Below, piece after piece: positions 17,515 through 26,414 of a DNA stretch of 64,000 bases; within the stretch, counting starts at the first letter, position 1, and every line of letters begins with the position of its first letter. The position numbers and the translations under genes were made by a program. This DNA comes from Microvirga sp. Mcv34 (GTDB lineage: Bacteria; Pseudomonadota; Alphaproteobacteria; Rhizobiales; Beijerinckiaceae), in NCBI RefSeq assembly GCF_024519725.1, contig NZ_JALJRK010000001.1, positions 62,001 through 126,000 on the forward strand. The letters run 5' to 3'. The notes beneath the pieces are model-generated. The model made no database searches. It was not told the DNA's origin and saw only the letters and a program-made list of their open reading frames with translations.

Positions 17515-18510
17515 TCAGCGCTTCTCGGGCGGGAACACGGTCTTCCAGTCGCTCTTCATATCGACTACGACCCACCGGTCCTGGGCCGCGGCTTCGAGCG
17601 CCTTGTCGAGTCCGCCGAAGATCGGGCCGCGCTCATAGGCATATTCGCGCTCCCCATCCGTGTGATGCACGATGACGCCGAGCCGCCGTTTCCCCGTCTC
17701 TGTCGTCCATTGCAGCATCTCGAGATCGCCGTCGGAATTGCCGAAAGCGGCGACGGGGCGGCGGCCGATCTGCTGGTCGATGCCGACGGGTTTTCCCGGA
17801 CCATCGTCGACGAAGTCGATCTGGGGCAGACGGAACAGTGTCGGCTGTCCGTCACGGCGCTCGAACTTCGTGACGATGCGCGAGCCCACGATCTGCTCTG
17901 GCGGAATGCCGTAGCGCTCCTCGGCGAAAGCGCGCATGAATTCGGCTCCGCCGCCGGAGACGATGAAGGTTTTGAACCCGTTGGCGCGCATGTAAGCCAA
18001 TACCTCCAGCATGGGCTGGTACACGAGTTCCTCGTAAGGACGATCGAACCGCGGGTGTCGGGCGGTCGCGAGCCATTCCTTGACGATCTGGCGGAATTCC
18101 CCCGTTGTCATGCCCGCATGGGTCGCGGCGAGAATCTCGACGGCCCCGTGCTCACCGGAGCCTGCGAGCGCCGTCATGTCTCCTTCGAGCACGGCCTTGA
18201 AGGGTTGCCAGTCCTTCCAATCCGGATGCTGCGGCGCCAGTGCCTTGATGCGATCGAGGGCGAAGGCGAGCTGGACATAGACGGGCTGCTCGATCCAGAG
18301 CGTGCCGTCATTGTCGAAGGTGGCGATCCGCTCCGGCTCCGGAATGAAGTCCGATGATCCCGCTCGGGTCGTGTCCGTGACGAAGGCGATGATCGCCTGT
18401 TTCGCGGCGGCGTCGTTCCAGGACGGGAGGGGATCGGTCTGCGCGACGGCGGCGGTTATCCAGGCCGCAAACAATGTGATAAACCCGAGCCGGAACAGTC
18501 GAAGCGACAT
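17515..18510 (-). CDS. Exported HAD-superfamily phosphatase
   Basis: A 331-aa protein with an N-terminal signal peptide (LFRLGFITLFAAWITAAVAQ, likely cut near residue 23). HAD motif I is FDNDGTLW, with the nucleophile and general acid at Asp66 and Asp68. Motif II is IVSGGG near residue 194, and a motif IV-like FGNSDGDLEML follows. It probably hydrolyses a phosphomonoester in the periplasm; the substrate is not apparent. The start at 18510 (MSLRLFRLG) follows GGAGGCAAC; an upstream frame extension to 18540 would precede the signal peptide. Confidence 0.85.
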   Translation of the reverse strand: MSLRLFRLGFITLFAAWITAAVAQTDPLPSWNDAAAKQAIIAFVTDTTRAGSSDFIPEPERIATFDNDGTLWIEQPVYVQLAFALDRIKALAPQHPDWKDWQPFKAVLEGDMTALAGSGEHGAVEILAATHAGMTTGEFRQIVKEWLATARHPRFDRPYEELVYQPMLEVLAYMRANGFKTFIVSGGGAEFMRAFAEERYGIPPEQIVGSRIVTKFERRDGQPTLFRLPQIDFVDDGPGKPVGIDQQIGRRPVAAFGNSDGDLEMLQWTTETGKRRLGVIVHHTDGEREYAYERGPIFGGLDKALEAAAQDRWVVVDMKSDWKTVFPPEKR

Positions 18511-18597
18511 AGTTGCCTCCTTCTCCCATGGCCTGAGCACAACGGAATGGCCCCAAGGGACTGTCGCTCATCCAGGATCACCGGCGCCCGCATGCCG

Positions 18598-18861
18598 TCA
18601 GCGGCAATCGGTGCAGATGCCCTTCTTGAGCAGCTTGTCGATCCGCTGGTTCTGGCGATTCATCTGCCGGGTTGCCGTCGTGTCGTTCGTCGAAAAGTCG
18701 TTGCGCGGCTGCGTCGTTGCATCCCGCTCGAGGGCCTTGTCCGATGGGATCACCACTTCGCCGTTGCGCACCGGCGGCTGGCGGGGCTTTTGCCCCTGAG
18801 CCGAAACCGGCGACGCTGCGGCGAGGCCGGCGAGTGCAAGGGGTAAAATGAGACGCCGCAT
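18598..18861 (-). CDS. Small exported hypothetical protein
   Basis: An 87-aa protein with a clear signal peptide (MRRLILPLALAGLAAASPVSA) and a polar mature part ending in KKGICTDCR, whose two cysteines could form a disulfide. The ATG at 18861 is immediately preceded by a perfect 13-bp inverted repeat that contains the ribosome-binding site. No known domain is recognised. Confidence 0.7.
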   Translation of the reverse strand: MRRLILPLALAGLAAASPVSAQGQKPRQPPVRNGEVVIPSDKALERDATTQPRNDFSTNDTTATRQMNRQNQRIDKLLKKGICTDCR

Positions 18862-18899
18862 CAATCTCTCCTGGTCTCAGATGATTCCAGGAGAGATTG
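18862..18899 (-). promoter_or_regulatory. RBS-containing stem-loop just before the 18598-18861 gene
   Basis: Perfect 13-bp inverted repeat (18862-18874 and 18887-18899, CAATCTCTCCTGG and its complement) with a 12-bp loop. On the minus strand the 3' arm carries AGGAGAG and ends directly at the ATG, so folding would hide the ribosome-binding site. Confidence 0.7.
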
Positions 18900-18950
18900 C
18901 CACCGCTCGAACGGCGTTGCTTGACAGAAGGGGACAGGATACGACGGCGG

Positions 18951-19847
18951 TCAGAACCGCGCGCTGATGCCGAGCACCGGCCCGTGCTGGAGCATGTCGA
19001 ACTGGTACCGCTGCCGGCCCTCGCCCTGGACATAATCCACGTAGAGCGCGCGGTATCCGATAACGCCCGAGAACGTGACGCCCTGGTAAGTGCCGAGCTC
19101 GAACCCGTAGGCGCCGATGGCCTGCCAGGAGAAGTCGCTTCCAAGGCCGAAACCGCCGATGTCGCCGCGTAGCAGGAGCTCATGCCCCGGCGCCACGGTG
19201 TAGCGGATGCGACCGCCGATCATCGGATCGACCCAGTCGACCGAACCCGAATGGGCGATCGCGCGGGCTCCCACCACGTCGAGATCGGCCGTCGAGACCG
19301 CGCCTGCGACGGCCAGCGAGAGATCCGCCGACTGGTGCCAGTATCGCGCCCCGGCGAGCACATCGAACGCCAGCGGTCCCGTGCGGTACACCTCGTAGGC
19401 AGCGCCGACCTCGACGATGGCCATCTCGATATCGAGGCTCAGGGACGTGGCGAGTGTTCCCGTGACGCCCGGAGCCAGGGTGCGGCTCCGGATGTTGCCG
19501 CCATCGAAGCCGATCTTGCTCCAGACCACGTCCGTGAAAAGACTGAGCGGGCCATTGCGGGCCTCGAAGTCGCCCATCAGGGCCACGAGCGTGTCCGACT
19601 TCTCCACGATGTCGGCGAAGCTTGCATCGACCTTCACGGATCGTCCGCGGATGGTCTGGGTGCCGTTCAACGCGGTCAGCCAGCCATATGGCGTGAAGCG
19701 ATAGGTCCAGCTGGGAAGGGCGGGGGCTTCGATCACGGGAGCGGGCGGTGGGGCGAGGTCCGCGGCAAGGGTGCTGCCCGCACCGCCGAAGAGAAGCCCG
19801 GCCGGAACCGTGAGGACACACGACAACCATTGCGGAAGGTAACGCAT
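18951..19847 (-). CDS. Outer-membrane beta-barrel protein
   Basis: A 298-aa protein with a signal peptide (MRYLPQWLSCVLTVPAGLLF to STLAADLA), a proline-rich linker (PPPAPVIEAPALP) and many alternating amphipathic strands that end in GPVLGISARF with the C-terminal aromatic residue typical of outer-membrane proteins. The start at 19847 is preceded by AAGGGGGAACG. The layout resembles the Omp25/porin-like proteins of Rhizobiales. The role is not evident from neighbours. Confidence 0.8.
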   Translation of the reverse strand: MRYLPQWLSCVLTVPAGLLFGGAGSTLAADLAPPPAPVIEAPALPSWTYRFTPYGWLTALNGTQTIRGRSVKVDASFADIVEKSDTLVALMGDFEARNGPLSLFTDVVWSKIGFDGGNIRSRTLAPGVTGTLATSLSLDIEMAIVEVGAAYEVYRTGPLAFDVLAGARYWHQSADLSLAVAGAVSTADLDVVGARAIAHSGSVDWVDPMIGGRIRYTVAPGHELLLRGDIGGFGLGSDFSWQAIGAYGFELGTYQGVTFSGVIGYRALYVDYVQGEGRQRYQFDMLQHGPVLGISARF

Positions 19848-20385
19848 CGTTCCCCCTTGGATTGCTGACTTCTTGTCTCCCAGCCTCGTCATAGCAACCG
19901 AGGCCATGCGCGGCGTCAAGGCGGGAATCGCCGGTGCGAGGGCCGATGCGGACGGGTCATCCTTTGTGGGTATTCCCGCGCGGGAGTGCATCTGATGGCA
20001 GGGCTGAAGCGGCCCTGTCCCGATCTGATAAGTGAATGGCTCAACCGATCAAGCAGAGCGGATCGACCCGCTTAAGATCGATCCCGCGTATTCGCTGGGC
20101 GCTCGATCTTCGCATGCGCCGATCAACTCTCGTCTCCTGTCGTTGACGATTGGGCCGGCATGGCCGGGCGTCGGGAAGCGGTGCGTTGCCGGGCGGCCTT
20201 ATCGACGGGTTCAGCCGAGTCTCGCGATGCCGTGCATGACGGCAGGCTTGGTGGGCTTCGCCGCGCGCGAGCCGTGGAGCCTGCCCTCGGGCTCGGCGGA
20301 CGACATTCGTCGACATCGTGCAACGGGGCGTCCGCAGCGTCCGTCGCATGCTGCATCTTCCGTCGTCTGCGGAAAGGAGGCCTCC
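19848..20385. other. Intergenic region without a recognisable gene
   Basis: 538 bp between the divergent outer-membrane protein gene and the repeat-protein gene. Frames are open on both strands but have no family features, and the real start on the plus strand is at 20386 behind AAGGAGG. It presumably carries both promoters; I could not assign them. Confidence 0.5.
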
Positions 20386-20820
20386 ATGAGAACGCTGACG
20401 ATCCTGTCCGTCGCAGGGATTGTGTCCATTGCCGTGATTGCGGCCGCGCAGGCGCAATCGCAGCCCAATGCCATCCAGGGCACACCCGGTTCCCTATTCC
20501 CCTATGCGGCTCCGAATGAGGTCCAAATCATCAACGGCGTGCCCTGCCGCACCGTGCTGATCGGCGGCTCCAACGTCCGCGTTCCTGTGGAATGCGCCGG
20601 TCAGGCCCCGACCGGGACCTTTGAGCCGGGAACAACCGGGAGCATCCGCGTCGAGGATGGAGGTGCGCGTATGGTCAGCGGGCGGCCGCTGACGGGCAGC
20701 CCCAACGCGCTGTTCCCCTATGCGATGCCGAATGAGGTCCAGATCATCAACGGCGTGCCCTGCCGCACCGTGCTGATCGGCGGCTCCAATGTCCGCGTTC
20801 CTGTGGAATGCATTCGCTGA
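20386..20820 (+). CDS. Exported protein built from a duplicated 33-residue unit
   Basis: A 144-aa protein starting at ATG 20386 behind a strong AAGGAGG site. The signal peptide (MRTLTILSVAGIVSIAVIAA to AQAQ) is followed by two nearly identical units (FPYA.PNEVQIINGVPCRT to VRVPVEC), joined by a glycine/threonine-rich linker with an RVEDGGARM segment. Each unit has two cysteines. The DNA of the units is also nearly identical. Function unknown. Confidence 0.8.
   Translation: MRTLTILSVAGIVSIAVIAAAQAQSQPNAIQGTPGSLFPYAAPNEVQIINGVPCRTVLIGGSNVRVPVECAGQAPTGTFEPGTTGSIRVEDGGARMVSGRPLTGSPNALFPYAMPNEVQIINGVPCRTVLIGGSNVRVPVECIR
20497..20811 (+). repeat. Two 99-bp near-identical repeats within the exported protein gene
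   Basis: Copies at 20497-20595 and 20713-20811 differ at 5 of 99 positions by hand count. Three differences are in one codon (GCT/ATG) and two are silent third-position changes. This points to a recent duplication or ongoing gene conversion. Confidence 0.9.
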
Positions 20821-20994
20821 CCGTCACGAGAGACCATTACTGTGGCTTAACGGATACAGAAAAAAGAAAAGGCAGCGACGCTGCCCTTTGATGCTTGCCG
20901 CCTTTTACGGCACACAGTACTTTATTGCAATGCAGTGCGGTGATTGGCGTCACTGTCCTGCTCGCCCTTCTTGGGCGTTTCCTCCCTAAACTTC

Positions 20995-21019
20995 GGGCCG
21001 CTTTGTCGCGGCCCTTTTT
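20995..21019 (+). terminator. Rho-independent terminator after the 20386-20820 gene
   Basis: GGGCCGC-TTTGTC-GCGGCCC followed by TTTTT (21015-21019). A second hairpin (CGCCC-TTCTT-GGGCG, then TTT) lies just upstream at 20963-20980. Confidence 0.8.
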
Positions 21020-21215
21020 CTTGTGAGGGGAGAGTATTCAGGCTTCGATAGCCCAGCAACAGAAAAGCTGCATCTCGACCTTGCACAAAAGTAGTAGTGG
21101 ATGAGCGCCCGCCCTGGGGCATCACGCTGCAACGGAACGGCCGCTCCGGTGCAAAAATGGATTTCCCTTTCAGGATCGATGTTCTAGGAATTTCCCACTT
21201 GTATGGGGGTGTTCA

Positions 21216-21539
21216 ATGGGTGGGGGTGATCAACTCGGCGCTGCCGTGACGCTGGGTCTCGTCTTGGCGGTCGGACTGCTCCTGTTCGTCCTGGTGGCTT
21301 GGCTCTTTCGCGCCGCCTGGCGCTGGATTGCCGGTAGCAGTTCGAAGCCGAAGAACCAGCAGGACCAGCCAGCACTCGATCTGAAACCGGCGATCGGCGC
21401 GTCCGGAGTATCCGCCTCGGACCTGTTCGTGATCAGAACGAATCTCAATGCGGTGGCCAGGCAGGTCGAGGATCTGGAGCGGAGGCTTCGCCTGGGATCC
21501 AGCGATCAGGCCAAGACCGTCGAAACCTCCCGGCACTAG
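21216..21539 (+). CDS. Small single-pass membrane protein
   Basis: A 107-aa protein with one long N-terminal hydrophobic helix (AVTLGLVLAVGLLLFVLVAW), a basic stretch, then a polar tail predicted to form a coiled coil (LNAVARQVEDLERRLRLG). It could be a membrane-anchored helical protein of unknown role. Its stop is directly followed by an intergenic palindromic repeat, which supports the 3' boundary. Confidence 0.55.
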   Translation: MGGGDQLGAAVTLGLVLAVGLLLFVLVAWLFRAAWRWIAGSSSKPKNQQDQPALDLKPAIGASGVSASDLFVIRTNLNAVARQVEDLERRLRLGSSDQAKTVETSRH

Positions 21540-21669
21540 CGCATCGGACGGAAAAGTGGACCCGGTTTTCGCTGACGCGGCCCTCTGGGTCCTCCTCATC
21601 CGATGCGCCAGCCAAGAGAAGGAGCATCGGATGAATCCCAAAAGTGGTGTCCACTTTTGGGTCCGAGGC
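21539..21669. repeat. Rhizobiales-type intergenic palindromic repeats
   Basis: Unit one has perfect 10-bp ends GCGCATCGGA (21539-21548) and TCCGATGCGC (21599-21608). Unit two starts with GCATCGGATGAATCC and contains the perfect stem CCCAAAAGTGG (21637-21647) and CCACTTTTGGG (21651-21661) with a 3-bp loop. The GCATCGGA and AAAAGTGGA words recur in both units. Confidence 0.8.
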
Positions 21670-21711
21670 TCTAGCCTGCCGTTAGCGCGTCGATTTTCGA
21701 CTCCCCCGGGA

Positions 21712-22290
21712 TCAGGGCTGCAAGGCCGTTTGGCTGCTCTGAAGGGCGCGTAGGGTTACGGCATCGAGCTTTCCCGTAACGGCGACCCCCCGGGACTGCT
21801 GAAACGCCTCGAGTGAGCGGCGTGTGCCCGGGCCAGAGACTCCATCCGCTTTCAAGGGGCCGAATCCCAGCGCCGTCAGTGCCTGCTGCGCATAGGCGAT
21901 CTCGTCCTTCGAGGGACCGGCGCTTGCCGCCTCCGCGACGGCGGGAGCCTCGATCGAGGGCGATGCCTGAGCGGGCGCCTTCGCGGGTTGGGGTCGCATC
22001 ACGTCGATCTCGCCGCTGATTCGGCCACGGAGATATTCCAGGTGCTTCAACTCCTGCGTGGCGGCGGCGATTCGCTTCTGCACATGCTGCAGGTCCTGGT
22101 TTTGACCCTTGAACTGCTCCAGCTCGGCGGCGAGCGCCTCACGATCGGCGTTCGCGCCCTCGGCCGCCTTCAGCAGTCGAGCGATCTCGGCCTGGGCATC
22201 GGCGCCGGACGAGCGGGGCAGCAGGACCGACACGCCGAACAGGGCCCACCCGGCCACGGCTATGGCGATCGTCAGACGGTTCATCATCAT
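21712..22290 (-). CDS. Membrane-anchored peptidoglycan-binding domain protein
   Basis: A 192-aa protein. Residues 1-25 form a membrane anchor (NRLTIAIAVAGWALFGVSVLL). Residues about 35-95 are a coiled coil (ADREALAAELEQFKGQNQDL). A proline/alanine linker follows, and residues about 135-188 are a PG_binding_1 domain (QQALTALGFGPLKADGVSGP, then TRRSLEAFQQSRGV). It should face the periplasm and bind the cell wall. ATG 22290 is taken as the start; two more ATG codons follow directly. Confidence 0.8.
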   Translation of the reverse strand: MMMNRLTIAIAVAGWALFGVSVLLPRSSGADAQAEIARLLKAAEGANADREALAAELEQFKGQNQDLQHVQKRIAAATQELKHLEYLRGRISGEIDVMRPQPAKAPAQASPSIEAPAVAEAASAGPSKDEIAYAQQALTALGFGPLKADGVSGPGTRRSLEAFQQSRGVAVTGKLDAVTLRALQSSQTALQP

Positions 22291-22350
22291 GCGCCGGGTC
22301 CTGTCCTTCTTCCAGCCTGCCGCCTCTGGGGCGGCACCATGGCATGACAT

Positions 22351-22596
22351 GAAGGGATGAAGAGGGTCTTATACCCTCCAGGAGCGACAGGACACCATGG
22401 AGGAACATCCCGCGCAAATAATGGCGCGAAGGGCTGCGGTCCGCGATCGGGCGCATCGTGCAGACCGGGAGGTCGTGTCAGAGACCCTTCGGCACCATTG
22501 GTGAAACGTGGACCCGGCTTTGCGCATGCCGGGGAGGAGATCGGGCGGGTCTGAACGATGAGGAGGGCGCGTCGACGGATCGTCCGGTCTGGCTCG
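22351..22596. other. Intergenic stretch, nothing recognised
   Basis: About 245 bp between two minus-strand genes. No conserved frame, repeat or RNA feature was recognised. Confidence 0.4.
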
Positions 22597-22830
22597 TCAA
22601 CGGCTTTCGGTGACCCGCAGCTTCCTGGTTCGATCGATCCCGACGGTAGGCTGATGGCCTGCGCCCCTCTCGCCCTGGTCGCGCCGGTAGATCAGCACCG
22701 CAGCGGCAAGAGCCAACAGGCTCCCGGCAAACGGCATGCTGAGCAGGGCGACCGTTGCCCCGTAAGGCCACAGCAGGACGCAACTGGCGAAACCGCCGAC
22801 CAATGCCATCACGGGATAGATGATCGCCAT
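22597..22830 (-). CDS. Small two-helix membrane protein
   Basis: A 77-aa protein starting at 22830 (MAIIYPVMALVGGFASCVLL) behind AGGAAGG. Two hydrophobic segments (residues 3-20 and about 28-46) are followed by a charged tail (YRRDQGERGAGHQPTVGIDR). No family is recognised. Confidence 0.6.
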   Translation of the reverse strand: MAIIYPVMALVGGFASCVLLWPYGATVALLSMPFAGSLLALAAAVLIYRRDQGERGAGHQPTVGIDRTRKLRVTESR

Positions 22831-23201
22831 GGCGCATACCTTCCTAGGGATTACCTCGGCCGCACTATAGCGCATCTCCACGGCTTAGCACTAGGCCTAG
22901 TGTCGAGGTTTCGCGCGACTGGGACAGGGCGTTCTTATAAAGCTCGAGAGTAAAGAGAGCCTTTCCGGTGCCAGGATGTCTGCCCAACGAAGACCTGGAC
23001 CTTCCGTCCGGCCTGTCGTGGAGGACATGCACCGCCGCCAGGTTGTTCCTGGAGCGGATGCCCGGATAGGGCTTGTTCGCTGCCCTTGAAGTCGCGAGAG
23101 GGCACGGGGCTCGAGGTCATCATCGAAGTTCGACAGCTTGGAGTATCAAACCCAGGGGTCCGATGTCGCAGGACCTGTCGCTAAGTGCTTGAGAGGAGGG
23201 C

Positions 23202-23245
23202 TGGCTGGGGGACCTGGATTCGAACCAAGACTAACGGAGTCAGAG
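23202..23245 (-). mobile_element. Left attachment site: 3' part of tRNA-Gln(CTG)
   Basis: The 44-bp sequence starting TGGCTGGGGGACC is, on the minus strand, the 3' part of a tRNA. It has the anticodon loop CTCTGAC (anticodon CTG), the T-arm with GGTTCGAATCC and the 3' end CCCCCAGCCA. The 5' half of a tRNA is absent, so this is a fragment left by integration. The identical 44 bp recurs at 54316-54359. Confidence 0.85.
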
Positions 23246-23430
23246 TCCGTAAATTGGGTATCCTTGAGTGTCTCGCGGCATCGTTCAAAGGCACAAGATA
23301 TTGATAAATAAGTATTGCATGGTCCTTCTACATCACTTCAACTCCCTTGATGTCATGTCTGTTTGGTGACATGTTGGTGACACGGCACAGTTTCTGTGCC
23401 TCCCGGAATCTTCGTGTCACCAGGGTAGCC

Positions 23431-24576
23431 ATGAAGCTCAACCAGCGCACCGTCGCCTCAATCAAGCCTGGTCCGCGGCTGATCGTATGGGATGACAGTT
23501 TGCCGGGCTTTGGGGTAAGGGTGACGGAAGGGTCCGTCTCTTACATTGTAGATTTCAGGATCTCGGGCCGGCGGCGCAGGGTAGCGCTCGGATCGACTAC
23601 ACTCCTCAAATTTGATGCGGCTCGAGATCGGGCTGGGGAGATAATTGTTGCAGGCAGGAAGGGCGTCGACCTGACCCTCGATGAGCGACGCGGCATGCCA
23701 ACGTTCAAGGAGGTTTGGGAGGAGATGATTGCCCTCGACCGGCTTCAACGGGCGCCTGCCACGATCGAGGATTATGAGGACCGAGCAAACCGTCTCATTC
23801 TCCCTGACCTTGGCAAGAAGCTGATTTGCGATGTGACGCCTGCCCATGTTGAAAAGGTTGTTGCATCAGCGACCGGGGAGCGGAACAAGGCGTATATTGT
23901 TGCGCTGATCAAAAAGACCTTCAACTTCGCACGGGACAAAAAACACTATCTTCCTGAAACCCACCGCAATCCTACCGGCGGGATGAAGGTCAGAGCCAAG
24001 GCCGCAACTACCGCCCGGGCGCTAGAGGCCGATGACATCGCAAAGTTCGGCATAGCCCTCGCTGAGATGGAGGGTTCAGGTGAGGTGTCGCCATGGCTAG
24101 CAAACCTGTTCCGCCTATCCCTGATCTGCGGACTGCGTCCCGGAGAGGTCCGGACGCTGACATGGGCCAAGGTAAACCTGCCTAAGCGAAAGCTGACCGT
24201 CGTCGGCAAGACAGGAGAGCGGGAAATCCACCTGACCGACGCCGCCGTCCAAGTTCTTGAGGCCACGCCACGGGTTCAGGGCTGCGAATACGTATTTGCT
24301 GGCCGTCGATACGGCCAGCCAATAGCCGCAGTCCATAAGGTCCTCCGAAAAGTGCAAGAGAAAGCAGAAGTGGAGCGTTTCCGGCCCTACGATCTACGGC
24401 ATAGTGCAGCTACCGGTGCCCTGGCCTCGGGGGCCGATTTAGCAGCAGTCCGAGCACTCCTGGGGCATTCGGACTTGCGTACAACGCAGGGCTATCTGCA
24501 CGCGAGCGAGAAGCGACAGAGGATAGCAGCAGAGCGTGCTGCCGCATTTGGGAGAAGGGTGTTGGGAGATGGCTAA
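23431..24576 (+). CDS. Tyrosine recombinase (phage-type integrase) of the island
   Basis: A 381-aa site-specific recombinase, start at 23431 (MKLNQRTVASIKPGPRL). Residues about 1-90 are an arm-binding DUF4102-like domain, about 95-185 a SAM-like core-binding domain, and the rest the catalytic domain. The catalytic arginine is in CGLRPGEVR and the second box is RPYDLRHSAAT. LLGHSDLRTTQGYLHAS carries the His and the Tyr nucleophile. It lies 186 bp inside the left tRNA-Gln repeat, as expected for the element's own integrase. The start is upstream-ambiguous because the frame is open to 23347. Confidence 0.93.
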   Translation: MKLNQRTVASIKPGPRLIVWDDSLPGFGVRVTEGSVSYIVDFRISGRRRRVALGSTTLLKFDAARDRAGEIIVAGRKGVDLTLDERRGMPTFKEVWEEMIALDRLQRAPATIEDYEDRANRLILPDLGKKLICDVTPAHVEKVVASATGERNKAYIVALIKKTFNFARDKKHYLPETHRNPTGGMKVRAKAATTARALEADDIAKFGIALAEMEGSGEVSPWLANLFRLSLICGLRPGEVRTLTWAKVNLPKRKLTVVGKTGEREIHLTDAAVQVLEATPRVQGCEYVFAGRRYGQPIAAVHKVLRKVQEKAEVERFRPYDLRHSAATGALASGADLAAVRALLGHSDLRTTQGYLHASEKRQRIAAERAAAFGRRVLGDG

Positions 24577-25315
24577 TGCCCCTGCGGATATTCCTAACGC
24601 CATACTTGATGAGTTGCTCGGGTTACGGACCACCACATCTGAGGCCGAAGCGAGGTTCGCGAGGATTATCTTAGAGGCCACAGGTATCGATCTAAGCAAA
24701 CAAGATATCTCCGAAATTTCGATGACAGTCATCTTAGGGATTGTCAAAGAACCCCCAACGACCGACAGCCGAGAGGCTTTGGAGGATTTCGATAAGGCCG
24801 CCTCTAAACTTATTGCTGCCCTGAACAGAGTCCAATTCGAAGCTGCCAAGGGAACACCAATTGGGCGGTTAGATCTCACAGTTCCGAAGGATATGCCAAT
24901 CGGGCGGAGTAATCTTGCCGAAAAATTCCTAGACGATGCACTTGCGGAGGATAAGGAAGAGGGCGAGCGGATCGGCTACATCTGGGATCCGAGAGAATAC
25001 GTCACACGTGTGGTCTCGGATGTTGCCTTATTGCAAACTAGGGTCAGAAAGATCCTTCACCATGCTACAAGGATTGAGCATGGCACGGGGCGTAGGATCG
25101 CGGGCTATGACGAGTTTATCTTTGCCTGCCATCGGGTGTGGAAGCGGCACCGCAAAGACAAAGGATACTCAACAAAGCAGGGACGGGGTGTCGGCCCTTT
25201 CGTACGGTTCGTCTATTCTGCACAGGCTCTCCTCCCTTTAGCAAAGCGCAAGGACACAGAGGCTGCCGTTGGGGATGCGGTCGTGAAGGCGTTGAAGAGT
25301 TCAACACGAAATTAG
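24569..25315 (+). CDS. Hypothetical protein downstream of the integrase
   Basis: A 248-aa acidic, mostly helical protein beginning MANAPADIPNAILDELLGL. Its start overlaps the integrase stop by 8 bp and follows GGGAG, so the two are probably co-transcribed. No domain is recognised. A basic patch (HRVWKRHRKDKGYSTKQGRG) lies near residue 195. Codon use is less GC-biased than the chromosome to the left, in line with the foreign origin. Confidence 0.75.
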   Translation: MANAPADIPNAILDELLGLRTTTSEAEARFARIILEATGIDLSKQDISEISMTVILGIVKEPPTTDSREALEDFDKAASKLIAALNRVQFEAAKGTPIGRLDLTVPKDMPIGRSNLAEKFLDDALAEDKEEGERIGYIWDPREYVTRVVSDVALLQTRVRKILHHATRIEHGTGRRIAGYDEFIFACHRVWKRHRKDKGYSTKQGRGVGPFVRFVYSAQALLPLAKRKDTEAAVGDAVVKALKSSTRN

Positions 25316-25389
25316 CTTCTTGTGACCTCGACGACAGGGCGAGATTTTTCGTGAATGTAAAGGGCACCCACAGCCAATGAGGTGCTCCG

Positions 25390-25611
25390 GTGCAAAACAG
25401 TATTCCCCACCTGTACACAGAGCAGGATGCAGCAAATATCCTCGGCCTTGCGCCTGCTACCTTACGAAACATGCGTGCCAACGGTCGCGGCCCCTCTTTC
25501 GTCAAGATTGGAGGCCTAGTCCGCTACCGGGATGCCGATCTCGTTGAGTGGATTGAGAGCCGGGTTCGTCACACCACCGATGGCAACCGCCGTCATGCTC
25601 AGACCATGTAA
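25390..25611 (+). CDS. AlpA/excisionase-like helix-turn-helix protein
   Basis: A 73-aa MerR-superfamily HTH protein. YTEQDAANILGLAPATLRNM forms the helix-turn-helix and GPSFVKIGGLVRYRDADLVEWIES the wing. Such proteins serve as excisionase or activator of excision in integrated elements. The GTG at 25390 is taken as start. Confidence 0.82.
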   Translation: MQNSIPHLYTEQDAANILGLAPATLRNMRANGRGPSFVKIGGLVRYRDADLVEWIESRVRHTTDGNRRHAQTM

Positions 25612-25835
25612 GGTCCGATCATGCGACCCCGCGCTTCCATGGTCACCGAAGGCAGAGACACGGAACAACTGTTCGCCCTGGTTCCGGTCCAAACTGTCAT
25701 CATTCATTCGGCCTCTTCAGTTGGCATCAAAGTGTTGAGAGTCCTCGCGGATTTGTCCACTTTGCTGGTCCTTTCCTCATGGAGCCCTCTCTTTAGAGGG
25801 TTAAGGGACAAACCTCGTCATAGGGAGCAGGTCCG

Positions 25836-26414
25836 ATGAACCAGCGCAAGCTCTCCCACGCGCTTGGTCCTGCGGATGTTCGGATGCTCAGCGAGACCGC
25901 GCACGCTGCGGAGCGTCTGGGTCTGCCGTTCACGGCGCTTGTCACGATCCACTTCGGGCTCGTCATGCCGCCCCCGGCCGATCCGGGCCGGTATCTCCGG
26001 CGTGAGGTCATCAACCGGTTTGGCATCTGGTTTCGCCGCCGCGATATCATCTGGACCGCTCTCTGGGTCCGGGAGAACTTCATCGGGCAATACCGTGAGC
26101 ACGTGCACCTGCTCGTACATATCCCACGCAAGGTCTGGGGCGCATTCGCCGCCGCCGCACAGCGATGGTGGCCCCAGCCAGGGGCCGTCGACGTGCGCCG
26201 AGCTTACAACGTTGAGCGCACCCTTCGATATCTGTCGAAGCAGCTCTCGCCGCAGGCCCGATTCGCCTTCCGCGGTCTCATCTGGCGCGAGAGTCGCTGC
26301 CGCTACACGGGCGCCCGCCTCGCGCCGGTACTGGGTCGCCGCTTCGGCATGACCACAAACCTCAAGAGGCATCTCCTGGCCGCGAGGCCGCAACGTTCGA
26401 GGAGCGAAGCATGA
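25836..26414 (+). CDS. HUH-endonuclease-like replication or mobilisation protein
   Basis: A 192-aa protein. A His-hydrophobic-His motif sits in EHVHLLVHIPRKVW (about residue 89), and a possible catalytic Tyr followed by Lys is in TLRYLSKQLSP (about residue 130). This is the layout of small HUH proteins (Rep, relaxase or IS200-like Y1 nucleases). An IS200-type transposase is less likely because the next gene is coupled to it (ATGA overlap) and encodes a RepA-like ATPase. The start at 25836 follows GGAGCAGGTCCG. The assignment rests on motif order only. Confidence 0.6.
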   Translation: MNQRKLSHALGPADVRMLSETAHAAERLGLPFTALVTIHFGLVMPPPADPGRYLRREVINRFGIWFRRRDIIWTALWVRENFIGQYREHVHLLVHIPRKVWGAFAAAAQRWWPQPGAVDVRRAYNVERTLRYLSKQLSPQARFAFRGLIWRESRCRYTGARLAPVLGRRFGMTTNLKRHLLAARPQRSRSEA

